64,000 nucleotides of DNA from DATHAP01 sp963762865. Its GTDB lineage: Bacteria; Actinomycetota; Actinomycetes; JACCUZ01. The position numbers and the translations under genes are program-made. The notes beneath the pieces are model-generated. The model had not been told where the DNA came from. It searched no databases and saw nothing but the letters and a program-made list of their open reading frames with translations. The stretch lies in contig CAVXNC010000019.1 in the NCBI GenBank assembly GCA_963762865.1, positions 49,129 to 113,128 of the forward strand. Direction: 5' to 3'. Of the stretch, positions 49,679 to 59,835 are shown piece by piece (positions within the stretch are counted from its first letter, which is position 1; every line of letters starts with the position of its first letter).

Positions 49679-49901
49679 CACCACCGCGTGCCGCGACGAT
49701 GTCGCGCGTACCTGCCCGTGGGCGTCGGCCAGCCACCCGCCCGCTCCTCGTGGTCGGCGATGACTTCGTCGACGGAGGCTTGAGGATCCCGACGATCGAA
49801 GAGATCTGGATCAACGAGCGACTGGCCCACAGGTAGGTCTCGGTCGTCCGCTCGAAGGCGGGCTGCTTGACGCCATCGTCTTGGTGGACTGACCTTGGCA
49901 C

Positions 49902-52868
49902 ATGGTGGGGACCGCGTTCGTCGGCCGCGGCGGCGAGATGGACGCGTCTCGGTCAGGTGCTGCGCGGCGACCCGGACGCCGCACGGGTTGCGATCGTCAC
50001 CGGCGACGCCGGGATCGGCAAGACTCGGCTCCTTGCCGAAGTCCTCATGGCCTCCCCGGACGTCCAGGTCCTGTCGGGTGCGTCTCTTCCGTTGTCGGAG
50101 TCGCTGCCGTTCGGGGCGATCACCGATGCGCTGTCAACAATGACCGGTCCGTCTGGTCGGCCCGCCCTGGATCGGGCGCTGGACCGGTGCGCCCCGTACG
50201 TGCGGCCACAGATGGCGGGGCTGATACCTAGCCTTGTCCGACGAACCACGCAGTTCACCCGACCTGTTCGCCGATCGAAGTCGCCTGTTCACGGCGGTGA
50301 CGGATCTGTTGGGCGCTCTCGGCACCGATCGGCGGACCGCGCTGGTGGTGGAGGACCTGCACTGGGCCGACTCCGGGACATTCGACCTCCTGACCTTCCT
50401 CGTCCGTGGTCACCTTCCGACCGGAACCTGCTTGGTCATCACCAGCCGCCGCGACGAGCTTGCACCTGACGATCGCGTGCTCGACTGGCTTGCATCAACC
50501 GTGCGGCTGCCCGAGGTCGAGGAGGTGACTCTCGTCCCTTTGTCGAGTGCTGACATCGAGATGTTGGTCGCGTCCCTCGTCGGAGACGAACCGGCCGTGT
50601 CGTTATTCGCAGACGTGCTGCGCCGGGGAGAGGGCAACCCGTTCTTCACCGAGCAGCTCGTCGCCGCGGCCCGCGATGCCGCACCACCGCTCGAGGTGCC
50701 CGCGCGGGTGCCGCCTGGGGTGGCGGAGATGCTGCTGAGTCGCGTCCGGTCGATGAGTGTCACCGAGGCCGAGGTCGCTGCCGTCCTGGCCATCGCTGCC
50801 CGCCCGCTGACGGAGGCCGAACTGGCCGCGTGCCTCGGCAGCGGCGTGGACGTGGCCGCCGGGCTCCGGCAGATGCTCGACAGCCACCTCGCCGAGGCGG
50901 CCTCCCATGACACGTATCGGCTGCGTCATGCCCTGCTGGAGGACACGGTCCGGGCAACCCTGCTGTTCTCCCAGGAGGCTGCCCTGCACGCTCGGGTAGC
51001 AGCTGCGTTGGGAACTCGCGGGGGTGAGGCGGCCGGTGAGGTGGCGGCTCACTGGGGCCGGGCCGGTCGTCGGGTCGAGGAGGCGCGCTGGTCGGTGGCG
51101 GCCGCCGGGTACGCGGAGGGTTTGTTTGCGTGGCGTGAGGCGAGCGCCTCGTGGCGGCGGGTGTGGGAGCTCTGGTCTTCCCTGTCGGATGACGAGCTTC
51201 CCGATGTCGGGTTGCCAGATGTGGTAGTGGCCTGCGTGCGCAACGCGTGGAAGGTGGATCTGTCGAGCGACAGCGCAGAGTCCTTCTTGGACCTGGCACG
51301 GGAGGCGATGGCCGACGAGCGTGTTCGCGACGACGACTACGCGGCTGGGCAGCTGCTGTACGCCTACGGCCAACGCCTGGGGATGACGGACCAGGCGGCC
51401 GGTGGTTCCGCGCTGGAGGAGGCGGTGGCGCGGTTCGAACGTGCCGGCCGGCCGTCGGCCGAGCACGCCTTCGCCATCAGCTGGCTCGTGTCCCGCCGAC
51501 TACTGGACGGCACCACCACGGGCACCGAGGACGATGATCTGGCTCGGGCCACCGAGATCGCGGAGCAGGGGGGTGACCTCGGCCCGATCCTCGACATGGT
51601 CGCCGTCCGCGCCGCTTGGCTGAATCAAGGCGACGGGTTCGAACGGGCAATTGCCCTGTTGGAGAAGGCGCGGAAGCGGGCGATCGACAGCGGGGCCGGC
51701 AGCGAGGCCGGCGCGGGGCGTGTAGCTGTTGCCGTCGCTGCGACCCACTGCTACCTGTGCCTGTTGAGATTGCATGACGGGATCGGTGCAGGTCGAGAAG
51801 GCATCGCCCAGGGCCTGCGAGACGGACAGCGCGAGTCGATCGACTTCTCATTCCTGGTGGCCAACACCGTCGACTGCCTCCTGTTGCGCGGCGACACTGA
51901 GGAGGCGGCTGCGCTCACCGCCGGCCACCACGTGCCGGAGGTGACAGTCAACGGCTGGGCCGTCTGGATGGCACGGGCCGAGCTGGACATGCTCGCAGGT
52001 CACTTCGTCGAGGCCCTGCTCCACGTGGAGCAGGTGGACGGGCTCGGCTACCACCACCATGAACTGTGGATGTCGCTGGCAGAGATCGGTGCCGCCGTCG
52101 ATCTGTGGAGCGGCCGAGCGCAGTCGGCTCAGGACCGGGTGGACCGGGGGATGGCTCGGATCGCGTCACCGCCGATGGCCGCGCGTGCCGGCAGAATGCT
52201 GGCTCTCGGCGCATGGGCGGCCGCCGACCTGGCCGACGCCGATCCCACCCTCGACCGAGAACGGTCGGCTGAGCGGTTGCGAGTCTGGGCGGACAAGGCC
52301 GAGTGCTTCGGCCCCAACCCCGGTCGGGTAATGGGCGCGGCGTACGGGGCGACGTTTGATGCGGAACTCGCCCGACTGCGCCGCGACGGCCAGCAGCAGG
52401 CATGGCTGGCGGCAAAGGACATCTGGGCCGGGCACCAAGCACCGCACCATGCGGCGTACGCGGGCTGGCGGCTGGCCGAGTGTCTTCTCGATGCCGGACA
52501 GAGGAAGGCCGCCCAGGAGGAGCTCCAAGTCGCCTACGCAGCCGCCGAGGGTCACGTCCCTCTTCGGACCGCCATCGAGGGCCTCGCCCGCCGTGCCCGG
52601 CTGCGACCTCCCCGCAGGAACCGACGTCGACTCGCATCTCTCCGACGAGGCTCGGGACCTCGCGCCGCGCGGGCTGACCTCGCGCGAGCTCGACGTTCTC
52701 CGACTCCTCGGCATCGGGGCTACCAACGCCGAGATCGGCCGGCAGCTGTATATGAGCCCGAAGACGGCCAGCGTGCACGTGAGCGCGATCCTCCGCAAAC
52801 TGGGCGTCAATGGTCGGGTTCAGGCGGCGACGGTCGCCGAGCGGATGGGTCTGCTCGAACACGAGTAG
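49902..52868 (+). pseudogene. LAL-type LuxR regulator 1, three frameshifts
   Basis: The pieces form one regulator of about 985 residues: MVGTAFVGRGGEMD, then DAARVAIVTGDAGIGKTRLL (Walker A), VVEDLHWADSG (Walker B-like), a TPR-like middle, and the LuxR helix-turn-helix LTSRELDVLRLLGIGATNAE, MSPKTASVHVSAILRKLGVN. Each of the frame changes near 49945, 50230 and 52600 is explained by one extra base. Alignment with LAL 2 is otherwise continuous. It is probably a functional gene with read errors or a fresh pseudogene. Confidence 0.75.
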
Positions 52869-52962
52869 ATCGGCCGGTGCGCATGTCGACCGGTCGGCGG
52901 CCATTCCTTGGGCATTCGCCCCGGTGCTCACGCCTGATTTCGACGATGCGCCTCTGCGCGGG

Positions 52963-53055
52963 TCAGAAGGGAAGGAAGCGCCCGGACGGGGTGCGCAGGT
53001 CCAGCGGCTGGGGGTTGCAGCGGGGGGTCCGCTGGGTGATCTTCTGCTGCTTCAT
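52963..53055 (-). CDS. 30-residue small protein
   Basis: ATG 53055 is preceded by AGAGGAG (complement of 53064-53070) with 8-nt spacing, an ideal ribosome binding site. It encodes MKQQKITQRTPRCNPQPLDL then RTPSGRFLPF and a stop. The peptide is basic and proline-rich with one cysteine. It lies 47 nt after the 64-aa gene on the same strand, between two LAL regulators. No family recognised. The strong start signal makes it more likely real than a chance frame. Confidence 0.5.
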   Translation of the reverse strand: MKQQKITQRTPRCNPQPLDLRTPSGRFLPF

Positions 53056-53102
53056 GTCGGTCGCTCCTCTCGTGCCTTTCGGTGGCGGTAGGTGGTTCGG
53101 GG

Positions 53103-53297
53103 CTACGCGGTGCGTGGGTTGCTCGGCCGGGCGGTGACACGGATCCACCACAGGGGCCGGCGCCGCGGTGTGCGGTGCGGGTTGCGGCCGGGCAGCTGGG
53201 CGGCGGCCCGGGACGCGGCGGCGGTGCGCAGCAGGTCGTTGACGTGCTCGCGGGCCACGGCGCCGGTCAGGGTGGGCTGGTAGGTGGTGGTGGTCAT
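53103..53297 (-). CDS. 64-residue small basic protein
   Basis: ATG 53297 has GAGGAG (complement of 53304-53309) 6 nt upstream. The product (MTTTTYQPTLTGAVAREHVN, DLLRTAAASRAAAQLPGRNP) has a helical first half and an Arg/Pro-rich tail with RRRPLWWIRVTARPS. It resembles other small unannotated actinobacterial proteins, function unknown. It forms a likely two-gene unit with the 30-residue ORF downstream. Confidence 0.55.
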   Translation of the reverse strand: MTTTTYQPTLTGAVAREHVNDLLRTAAASRAAAQLPGRNPHRTPRRRPLWWIRVTARPSNPRTA

Positions 53298-53701
53298 GAC
53301 GGGCTCCTCGGTGTGGGGGACTCCGTGGTCGGGGTCTGGTGCCACCGTCGTTCTGAGGCCTGGGGTGCCGCATCGGGCGGTCGCCCCCAGGTCACCGCTT
53401 GTGAGCCTTAGAGGACGAAGCGAGCCAGTCCGAGAAACCGGTGAACGCGCCTCGGCTGGGCGGATGACGACCTGGGCTCGGCGCCCACGACCGACACAAA
53501 CCGGACAGACCGCTCACAGACGGCTCTGATTCACGTGCGGCGGCTCCGGCGGGTGGAGGCGGCCACCACGCTCACGGGCGCCCGGATCTAAGGCCTGCGA
53601 GGGCCTGATCCTGCGCGATCGCCGGATGGCAGGCCGGGCTCTCCGGTCGACGGTGGCACCAGGCCTCGACAGGCGAGGCCACCACCCCGAGAGGACCCAC
53701 C
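53298..53701. other. 404-nt gap, no gene recognised
   Basis: No conserved reading frame is visible on either strand. A hairpin GGCCTCG-ACAGG-CGAGGCC (53662-53680) lies about 20 nt before the next GTG and could act on its mRNA. GGCCTGC and GCAGGCC near 53592-53634 form a second, distant inverted pair. Promoter and regulatory sites for both flanking small-protein genes probably lie here. Confidence 0.5.
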
Positions 53702-54122
53702 GTGAACACCACCCGCACCAGCCGTCCGCCTCGCCGCCACCACTGCCGTCCTGGCCGGCGCAGCGGTATTCACCGCAGCCCCGTCCTACGCGGGCCCCTC
53801 GCCGGAGGACCCCGCGGCCGACAGCTCGACCTCGCAGGGAGCAGGTCAGTCGAGCCAAACGCAGATCGAGCACGACAAGACCATCGCCGGCAGCCCCGGC
53901 ATGACTGCACAGATCAAGGCGAAGATCGAAGCCATGGAGCGGGCTCAGGGCGGCCAGCGGCCGGCCCCCGGGCCGGCGAACAACATCTCCGACTCCTCGG
54001 ACCCGTCCTCCGTGCCGGTCACGCTGCTGGCGCTGCTGGGCGGCGGGCTCGTCGCCGGTGCGGCGGGCTACACCGTGTACCGGTTCCGGCACCACGGGCA
54101 GGTCGGAGCAGCCACCGCCTGA
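53702..54122 (+). pseudogene. Secreted, C-terminally anchored small protein, frameshift in the signal peptide
   Basis: GTG 53702 gives MNTTRTSRP. Removing one C near 53729 then gives LAATTAVLAGAAVFTAAPSY, a complete signal peptide. The mature part is polar (SSTSQGAGQSSQTQIEHDKT, MTAQIKAKIEAMERAQGGQR). A C-terminal membrane helix VPVTLLALLGGGLVAGAAGY and a basic tail (RFRHHG) follow, typical of surface-anchored proteins without an LPXTG motif. About 140 residues when restored. A GAGAGG-like ribosome binding site precedes it. No family known. Confidence 0.6.
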
Positions 54123-54261
54123 ACCCAAGGGTGGGAGCAGCGGGCGCCGGGGCCACGCCCGGGCCGCAGCCGCGTCAGAGGCTGAGCCTCGTCCCTGACG
54201 CCAGGGCGGTCCCGGGTGTGGCCACCTTGACGGCGTCCGCAGTAGCGCGCTCCCTTGAGAG

Positions 54262-57210
54262 GTGACGGGGACCATGTTCGTCGGCCGCAGTGGGGAGTTC
54301 GAGCGCCTCAGTCAGATGCTTCGCGGCGAGCCCGGTGGGGCCACTGCAGCGGTGGTCACTGGGGACGCCGGGATCGGCAAGACGCGCCTCCTCGCCGAGG
54401 TGATCCAGGCGACGCCGGACGTATTGGTCCTGGCGGGTGGCTGCCTGCCGCTGTCGGAGTCGCTGCCTTACGGAGCAGTCACCGACGCCTTAACGGTCTT
54501 GACTCGGGCCTCCATTCGTCCCGTTCTTGACCGTGCTCTCTCCCGGTGTCCGCCCTTCGTCCACGGGCAGATGGCCGCCCTCGTCCCGGCTCTGTCTGGT
54601 CAAGCATCGGCGCCCTCTGGTGGTGCGGCGGACCGAGCGCGGATGTTCGCCGCCGTGCGGGAGCTGCTCGTGGCCCTTGGCGCCGAAGGTCGCACTGCGC
54701 TGGTGATCGAAGACCTGCATTGGGCGGACTCCGGCACGCTTGATCTGCTGACCTTTCTCCTCTCCGGGCAGGCGACAGGCATTGCACTTGTCGTCACAAG
54801 CCGCCGTGACGAACTGGGCGCCGAGAACGCCGCCCTGGACTGGCTGGGCACCGCATCGCGTCTGCCAGCCGTGGAGCGCATCGCTCTTGATCCGCTGTCC
54901 AAAGACAATGTCGAGGCCCTAGTGATGGCTCTCGTTGCTACCGAGCCGGGCGGAACGTTCGTCGCTGATGTCGTGCGACGGGGGGAAGGCAACCCGTTCT
55001 TCACCGAGCAGCTGGTTGCTGCGGCCAAGGACGTCGCATCGCCGCCGGCAGCGCTCCCCGGAGTGCCGCCTGAAGTGGCGGCGATGCTTCTCGGACGGAT
55101 CCGCTCCGTTGGGAGGGACGCGACCGAGGTCGCATCGGCGCTGGCCGTCGCCGCGCGAGCCCTTGCGGAACCCGAGTTGGCGCCTTGCGTGGACGAGAGC
55201 GTCGACGTGGCCGCGGGATTGCGGGACCTTCTTGACGCCCACCTTGTCGAGACGGCGGAGTACGACCGATACCGCCTGCGGCATGCGCTCCTCGAGGACG
55301 CAGTGAGGACGACCCTGCTCGCATCGCAGCAGCAGTTGCTGCACTCCCGCGTCGGTCACGTGCTGGCGCGTCGGGGGGACACGCCACCAGTCGAGATGGC
55401 CGCGCACTGGCGCGGTGCGGGTGACGCAGTTGAGGAGGCCCGCTGGTCGATGGCCGCGGCGAGGCACGCCGAGAGCGTCTTCGCATGGCGCGAAGCGAGC
55501 CTGGCCTGGAGGCGGGCCTGGGACTTGTACCGTGCCATGCCGGCCGCTGAGGATTCACCCGTCCACGTGCGTGAAGCGGCGGTCGCCTGTGTCGCCAACG
55601 CCCGGCGAGCCGACGACGACGCCGTGTTCCTCGACGTGGCGCAGCGCGCACTGCATGACGACGTCGTCACCTCGGATGCACAGGCGACTGCCATGGTGCT
55701 TAGGCTTTATGGGTACCGGCTGACGCTCACCGACGTGTCGGCCGGGATTGCTGCACAGCAGCGAGCGGTGTCACTGTTTGAAAGCGTCGGCGCGCCGTCC
55801 TCCGAGTGGGCTCACACCCTCATGTTTCTGGTGACCTCTAAGACCTGGAACCGCGCCACCACGGGCACCGAGGACGCAGAACTGGCCCGGGCCGCTGCCA
55901 TCGCGGCGGAGGTCGGAGATCCGGAGGTGCTTCTCGAGCTCGCCGCGGACAGGGCCATGGACCTGATCGGAGCGGGTCGGGTACAGGAAGGGCTAAGTAG
56001 GATGGCCGAGATTGCGCAGCGCCGCGACGAGGGCGGCGTTGGTACCGCCCCCTTGTTCGCCTACGTCGGCCTCACCGACACATACCTCTGGACATTGCGA
56101 CTGTCCGAAGGCATCGCCACCGGCGACCGCGGCTTGGCGTGGGCGCTCGAAACCGGCCACCGAGAGGAGTACTGGTTCTCGCTCCTGGCCGCAAACTTGG
56201 TCGATTGCCTGCTGCTGGCCGGGAACGTTGAGGAGGCACGCCGGCAGGTCAACGCCTACCAGTTGCCAGACCTGACCGAGGCAGGCTGGCCGCTCTACCT
56301 CCTTCGCGCCGAACTAGACCTGCGGGACGGAGATCCGGCAAGTTCCGTGCGCCTCACCGAGAAGCTTGCGGGCTCTGAAGTACAACAACGATGAGATGCG
56401 ACTATCTATCGATGCCGCGCAGGCCGAGGCCCACTTATGGCAGGGAAAGGCGCGTCTGGCCTGGGACGGAACCGAACAAGTCTGGAATGCCGTTCGTGGT
56501 TCACCGCGCGCGGTGCGAGCTTCCCCCAACCTGTCCTGGCCGCTCGCTCGGCGGCGGACCTCGCGGACGTTGAGGACATGGACCGCTGGCAGGTCGCCGA
56601 GCAGTTGTCGGCATGGGCCGCGCAGGCGGAGTGCTACCTCCCGCACCCTTCACGCGTCCTGGGCGCGGCATACAAGACGACCTTCGATGGCGAAGTTGCC
56701 CGGCTGCGGCAAGAAGGGCGAGAACCGGCCTGGCGCGTAGCAATGGGCACCTGGTACCGGCACGGTGTGCCTCATAACGCCGCTTACGCTGGCTGGCGAC
56801 TGGCCGAGTGCCTGCTCGACGCGGGGCTGCGAAGGTCGGCCGAGCACGAACTTGCTGCTGCCTACGTGGCCTCCGAGGGTCACTATCCCCTTCGGACGGC
56901 CATCGAAGGTCTCGCGCGCCGAGCACGGGTCGCTCTACCCGCCGACGCGGACATCGACTCGCAGCCCTCAAAGGACGCTGGGGACCTCGCGCCGCACGGG
57001 CTGACCCCTCGCGAACTCGACGTGCTCCGACTCCTCGGCACTGGAGCCACCAACGCCGAGATCGGCCGTAGGCTGTACATGAGCCCGAAGACGGCCAGTG
57101 TGCATGTGAGCGCGATCCTCCGGAAGATGGGTGTGAGTGGCCGGGTCCAGGCCGCTACCGTCGCCGAGAGGATGGGTCTGCTGCCGGCTGAGGACTCCGG
57201 CGACCCATAG
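54262..57210 (+). pseudogene. LAL-type LuxR regulator 2, two frameshifts
   Basis: This paralogue of LAL 1 reads MFVGRSGEFERLSQMLRGEP, AAVVTGDAGIGKTRLLAEVI, VIEDLHWADSGTLDLLTFLL, a helical middle, and LTPRELDVLRLLGTGATNAE with YMSPKTASVHVSAILRKMGV. The frame leaves at about 56382 (one extra base) and returns at about 56525 (one missing C in a C-run); between these the shifted frame aligns with LAL 1 (ALKYNNDEMRLSIDAAQAEA). Otherwise intact. Likely a signal-gated activator; targets unknown. Confidence 0.75.
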
Positions 57211-57272
57211 GAGTGAGTGGCCTCACTCGATCTCCACGGCGCGGCGGTCCAACTCGGGCGGCTGCGCCGCGC

Positions 57273-58667
57273 TCAGGCCGCGTCGAGCCCGCGCAGGTGC
57301 TCGGCGAAGTAGACGTCGATCGAGCCGATCGGCCGATCGCGATCTGTCGGTGGGAACTGACGTCCCGGGTTGGGGCGGTGGCCGTGATCGGTAGCGGTGA
57401 CCGGTCGGGGTGACCGTCTCCACCACGTGACTGCCGAGACGGCTGGTGGCGTGCTCGGCGGCGGCCCAGTCTCGGCTTCCTTGACGTAGTTGCACTGCTC
57501 GCAGAGTCCCTGGCCGTTGCCGGCGGATGTCTCACCGCCGTCGGCGCGCCGCCGGGCGTGGTCGGCGTGCCGAACAGGCGCGTCGCACCAGGGAGTGCGA
57601 CACGTCTGGTCGCGGAAGACGAGGAGCTGTCGCAATGCGGCGGGGAAGACCTCGGCCTTGGTCTGCATGGCGACCAGCTCGCCGGTGCCCGGATGCGTGA
57701 AGAGGCGTCGCAGCCAGGCACGCGCGACCGGATCGTCGGTCTCTGTGTGGCGGCGCAGCAGGTCGCGGCCCGTCCCGGCCGGCACAGGGCCGTAGCCCAG
57801 CACCTCGGCAGGCTCGTCGTCGCCCTCGAGCAGCGCGCGCTCGGTCATCACCAGGTTGACGGTCACGGGTGTCGCGCTGGCAGTCGCCTGTCCGGTGACC
57901 CGCTCGACGAGCGTGTCGGCCATCACCTGGCCGCGGCTCCGGCTGTCACCAGCGGCCCGTGCGCGGTCGGCTTCCTGCGTGAGTGCTGCCATCGCGGCCA
58001 CGCCCTGGGCCACCGGCAGCAGCCCGGTCAGGAGGGACATGGTGTCCGGAGCCGGACGCAGGGTCACCCGGCGGTCCTTCTCGGCGCCCCGGACCCGGCG
58101 CAGTGCTGCCTCGGGATCCAGCTGGTAGGCCAGCCGACGCGCGGCGGCGGTCAGCGCCCGGTCGCCGAGGCCGTCGAGCGTGGACGGGTCACCGGCCAGC
58201 GCCTCGTCGACGCGGCTGCGGTCCTCCCGGCTCAGGCAGGCCGTCTCGCGCACGAGCAGAGTCGCGCGCCACTCGGAGATCCGTCCCGACGACAACGCGT
58301 CCAGGGTGTGCGGCATCTCGTGGACCAGGGCCCGCGCGAAGCCGAGGTGCCGGCCACCGCGGTGCGGGGAGTCCCGGCGGGCCAGGGCCACCTGGGCACC
58401 GATGCCGCGAGCTCGCTCCGCCGCCGGGACGCCTCGTGCGGCTCGCTCGGCCCTCAGCGACGTGTCGAGCGAAGCAGTCACCCTGGCCTGAGCCGCCGCC
58501 GCGGCCGCCTTGAGCTCCTCCAGTGCGCGCAGCTGGTCGATGCGCTCGGCGTCGCTGACCTCGTCGTCGAGGTCGGCGAGCAGCTCGATCCAGTCCTGCA
58601 GCTCAGCCGTCGCGGTGGGTTCGGCGCAACCGGAAACCTGGCGGTAGTCGGGTGCGACTTCGAACAT
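57273..58667 (-). CDS. 13E12/DUF222 HNH endonuclease, possible paired frameshift near the end
   Basis: ATG 58667 starts MFEVAPDYRQVSGCAEPTAT. A DUF222 helical domain follows, then the HNH region (LRQLLVFRDQTCRTPWCDAP, VRHADHARRRADGGETSAGN, GLCEQCNYVKEA) with its zinc cysteines and catalytic His. From about 57470 to 57370 the frame gives no family sequence, while another frame reads SRLGSHVVETVTPTGHRY. The original frame returns with GSIDVYFAEHLRGLDAA, an authentic end. TAGAAT lies 7 nt upstream of the ATG, and a LexA box covers the start, so it is DNA-damage inducible. Confidence 0.85.
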   Translation of the reverse strand: MFEVAPDYRQVSGCAEPTATAELQDWIELLADLDDEVSDAERIDQLRALEELKAAAAAAQARVTASLDTSLRAERAARGVPAAERARGIGAQVALARRDSPHRGGRHLGFARALVHEMPHTLDALSSGRISEWRATLLVRETACLSREDRSRVDEALAGDPSTLDGLGDRALTAAARRLAYQLDPEAALRRVRGAEKDRRVTLRPAPDTMSLLTGLLPVAQGVAAMAALTQEADRARAAGDSRSRGQVMADTLVERVTGQATASATPVTVNLVMTERALLEGDDEPAEVLGYGPVPAGTGRDLLRRHTETDDPVARAWLRRLFTHPGTGELVAMQTKAEVFPAALRQLLVFRDQTCRTPWCDAPVRHADHARRRADGGETSAGNGQGLCEQCNYVKEAETGPPPSTPPAVSAVTWWRRSPRPVTATDHGHRPNPGRQFPPTDRDRPIGSIDVYFAEHLRGLDAA

Positions 58668-58675
58668 GTGTTCGA
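58660..58675. promoter_or_regulatory. LexA (SOS) box over the HNH gene start
   Basis: TCGAAC-ATGT-GTTCGA is a perfect match to the actinobacterial LexA box TCGAAC-N4-GTTCGA. It overlaps both the ATG (58665-58667) and the edge of the TAGAAT -10 element (58675-58680), so bound LexA must block this leaderless gene. SOS control of 13E12-family genes is known in M. tuberculosis. Confidence 0.9.
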
Positions 58676-58782
58676 TTCTAGCAGCCGTCCGACCCGAGCG
58701 GAAGCGCTTGTGCACAGCTGCCTCGACGTTCCATCGACGGCCGGTCGCCTTGCGGAACAAGGCGATCCGGCAGGATGCCCCC

Positions 58783-59289
58783 ATGCAGTTCGGGCGGTAC
58801 TACGAAGAGTTCGAGGTCGGCGCGACCTACAAGCACTGGCCGGGCAAGACGGTGACGGAGTACGACGACCACCTCTTCTGCCTGCTCACCATGAACCACC
58901 ACCCGCTGCACCTGGACGCCAACTACGCCGAGAAGACGACCGACTTCGGCAAGAACGTCGTGGTGGGCAACTACATCTACTCGCTGCTGCTCGGCATGTC
59001 GGTGCCGGACATCAGCGGGAAGGCCATCGCCAACCTCGAGGTCGAGTCGCTCAAGCACGTGAAGCCGACCTTCCACGGCGACACGATCTACGGCGAGACG
59101 ACGGTGCTCGACAAGACCGAGTCGCGGTCCAAGGACGACCGCGGCGTCGTGCACGTCGAGACCCGCGGCTACAACCAGGACGGCACGGTCGTGTGCGTCT
59201 TCCGGCGCAAGGTCATGGTGCCCAAGAGGTCGTACGGCGACGAGCGGGGCGGCGAGCAGCCGGGTCGACCCGAACAGTCCACGGACTGA
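58783..59289 (+). CDS. MaoC-family hydratase (Rv2499c-like)
   Basis: This 168-aa hot-dog-fold hydratase reads MQFGRYYEEFEVGATYKHWP, DDHLFCLLTMNHHPLHLDAN (catalytic loop), KNVVVGNYIYSLLLGMSVPD. The usual catalytic Asp of the GDxNP(L/I)H motif is Asn here (MNHHPLH), as I recall for the mesaconyl-CoA hydratase-like branch. It should add water to an enoyl-CoA made by the acyl-CoA dehydrogenase, before cleavage by the CitE-like lyase. Confidence 0.88.
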   Translation: MQFGRYYEEFEVGATYKHWPGKTVTEYDDHLFCLLTMNHHPLHLDANYAEKTTDFGKNVVVGNYIYSLLLGMSVPDISGKAIANLEVESLKHVKPTFHGDTIYGETTVLDKTESRSKDDRGVVHVETRGYNQDGTVVCVFRRKVMVPKRSYGDERGGEQPGRPEQSTD

Positions 59290-59296
59290 CCTCGGG

Positions 59297-59761
59297 TCAG
59301 GCAGCGGCGCCGGTGCTCGCGCCCGTCCGGTAGGCAGCCCAGTGGCTGCGCAGGTCGCGCACCTTGTCCTGGAACCCGTCGTCGCGCCCGATCGGGCCGG
59401 TCGTCGGGGCGCTCAGCCGGGTGCGCTTGCGCACCGTGGTGCCGTGGTGGACCACGACGGTCTTGACCCCGAGCTGTTGGGTGACCTCGATCTCGTGGAC
59501 CTCGTCCCACGGGATCCTCAGCGTCGGCACGGCGTGCACCACGATGCCGCCCTTGGTCGCCGAGGTCCCCACCCACCAGGTCGCGGCGGCCATGCCGACC
59601 AGGACCAGCCCCGCGAGGGCAGTGCCCGGCCCCCCGCCGAGCCGCCCGTCGTTGAGGAGGGCGTCGCCCCACACGAGGGCCTGGAAGCCGACCACCGTCA
59701 GGACGAACGCCCGCCGCTGCCGCCACGTCAGCCGCAGCCGAAGGGTCGTCGGGGTAGGCAT
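59297..59761 (-). CDS. PH-domain membrane protein
   Basis: The 154-aa product has two membrane helices (LTWRQRRAFVLTVVGFQALV; GTALAGLVLVGMAAATWWV) and a C-terminal PH-like domain (IVVHAVPTLRIPWDEVHEIE, VTQQLGVKTVVVHHGTTVRK). This bPH-domain pattern is frequent in actinomycetes; function unknown. ATG 59761 follows a divergent gap and ends 8 nt from the convergent MaoC stop. Confidence 0.8.
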   Translation of the reverse strand: MPTPTTLRLRLTWRQRRAFVLTVVGFQALVWGDALLNDGRLGGGPGTALAGLVLVGMAAATWWVGTSATKGGIVVHAVPTLRIPWDEVHEIEVTQQLGVKTVVVHHGTTVRKRTRLSAPTTGPIGRDDGFQDKVRDLRSHWAAYRTGASTGAAA

Positions 59762-59835
59762 GTCAGCACGGTAGGTCGCCACACCAAGGTCTCGGGCGAA
59801 AACCGCGAAGTCTTGACGCCGCCGGGGACACGCTC

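Noticed and set aside
49756..49835. Short forward frame with IPTIEEIWINERLAHR before LAL 1
   Set aside because: It looks peptide-like but has no start, ribosome binding site or known family; too little to call a gene remnant.
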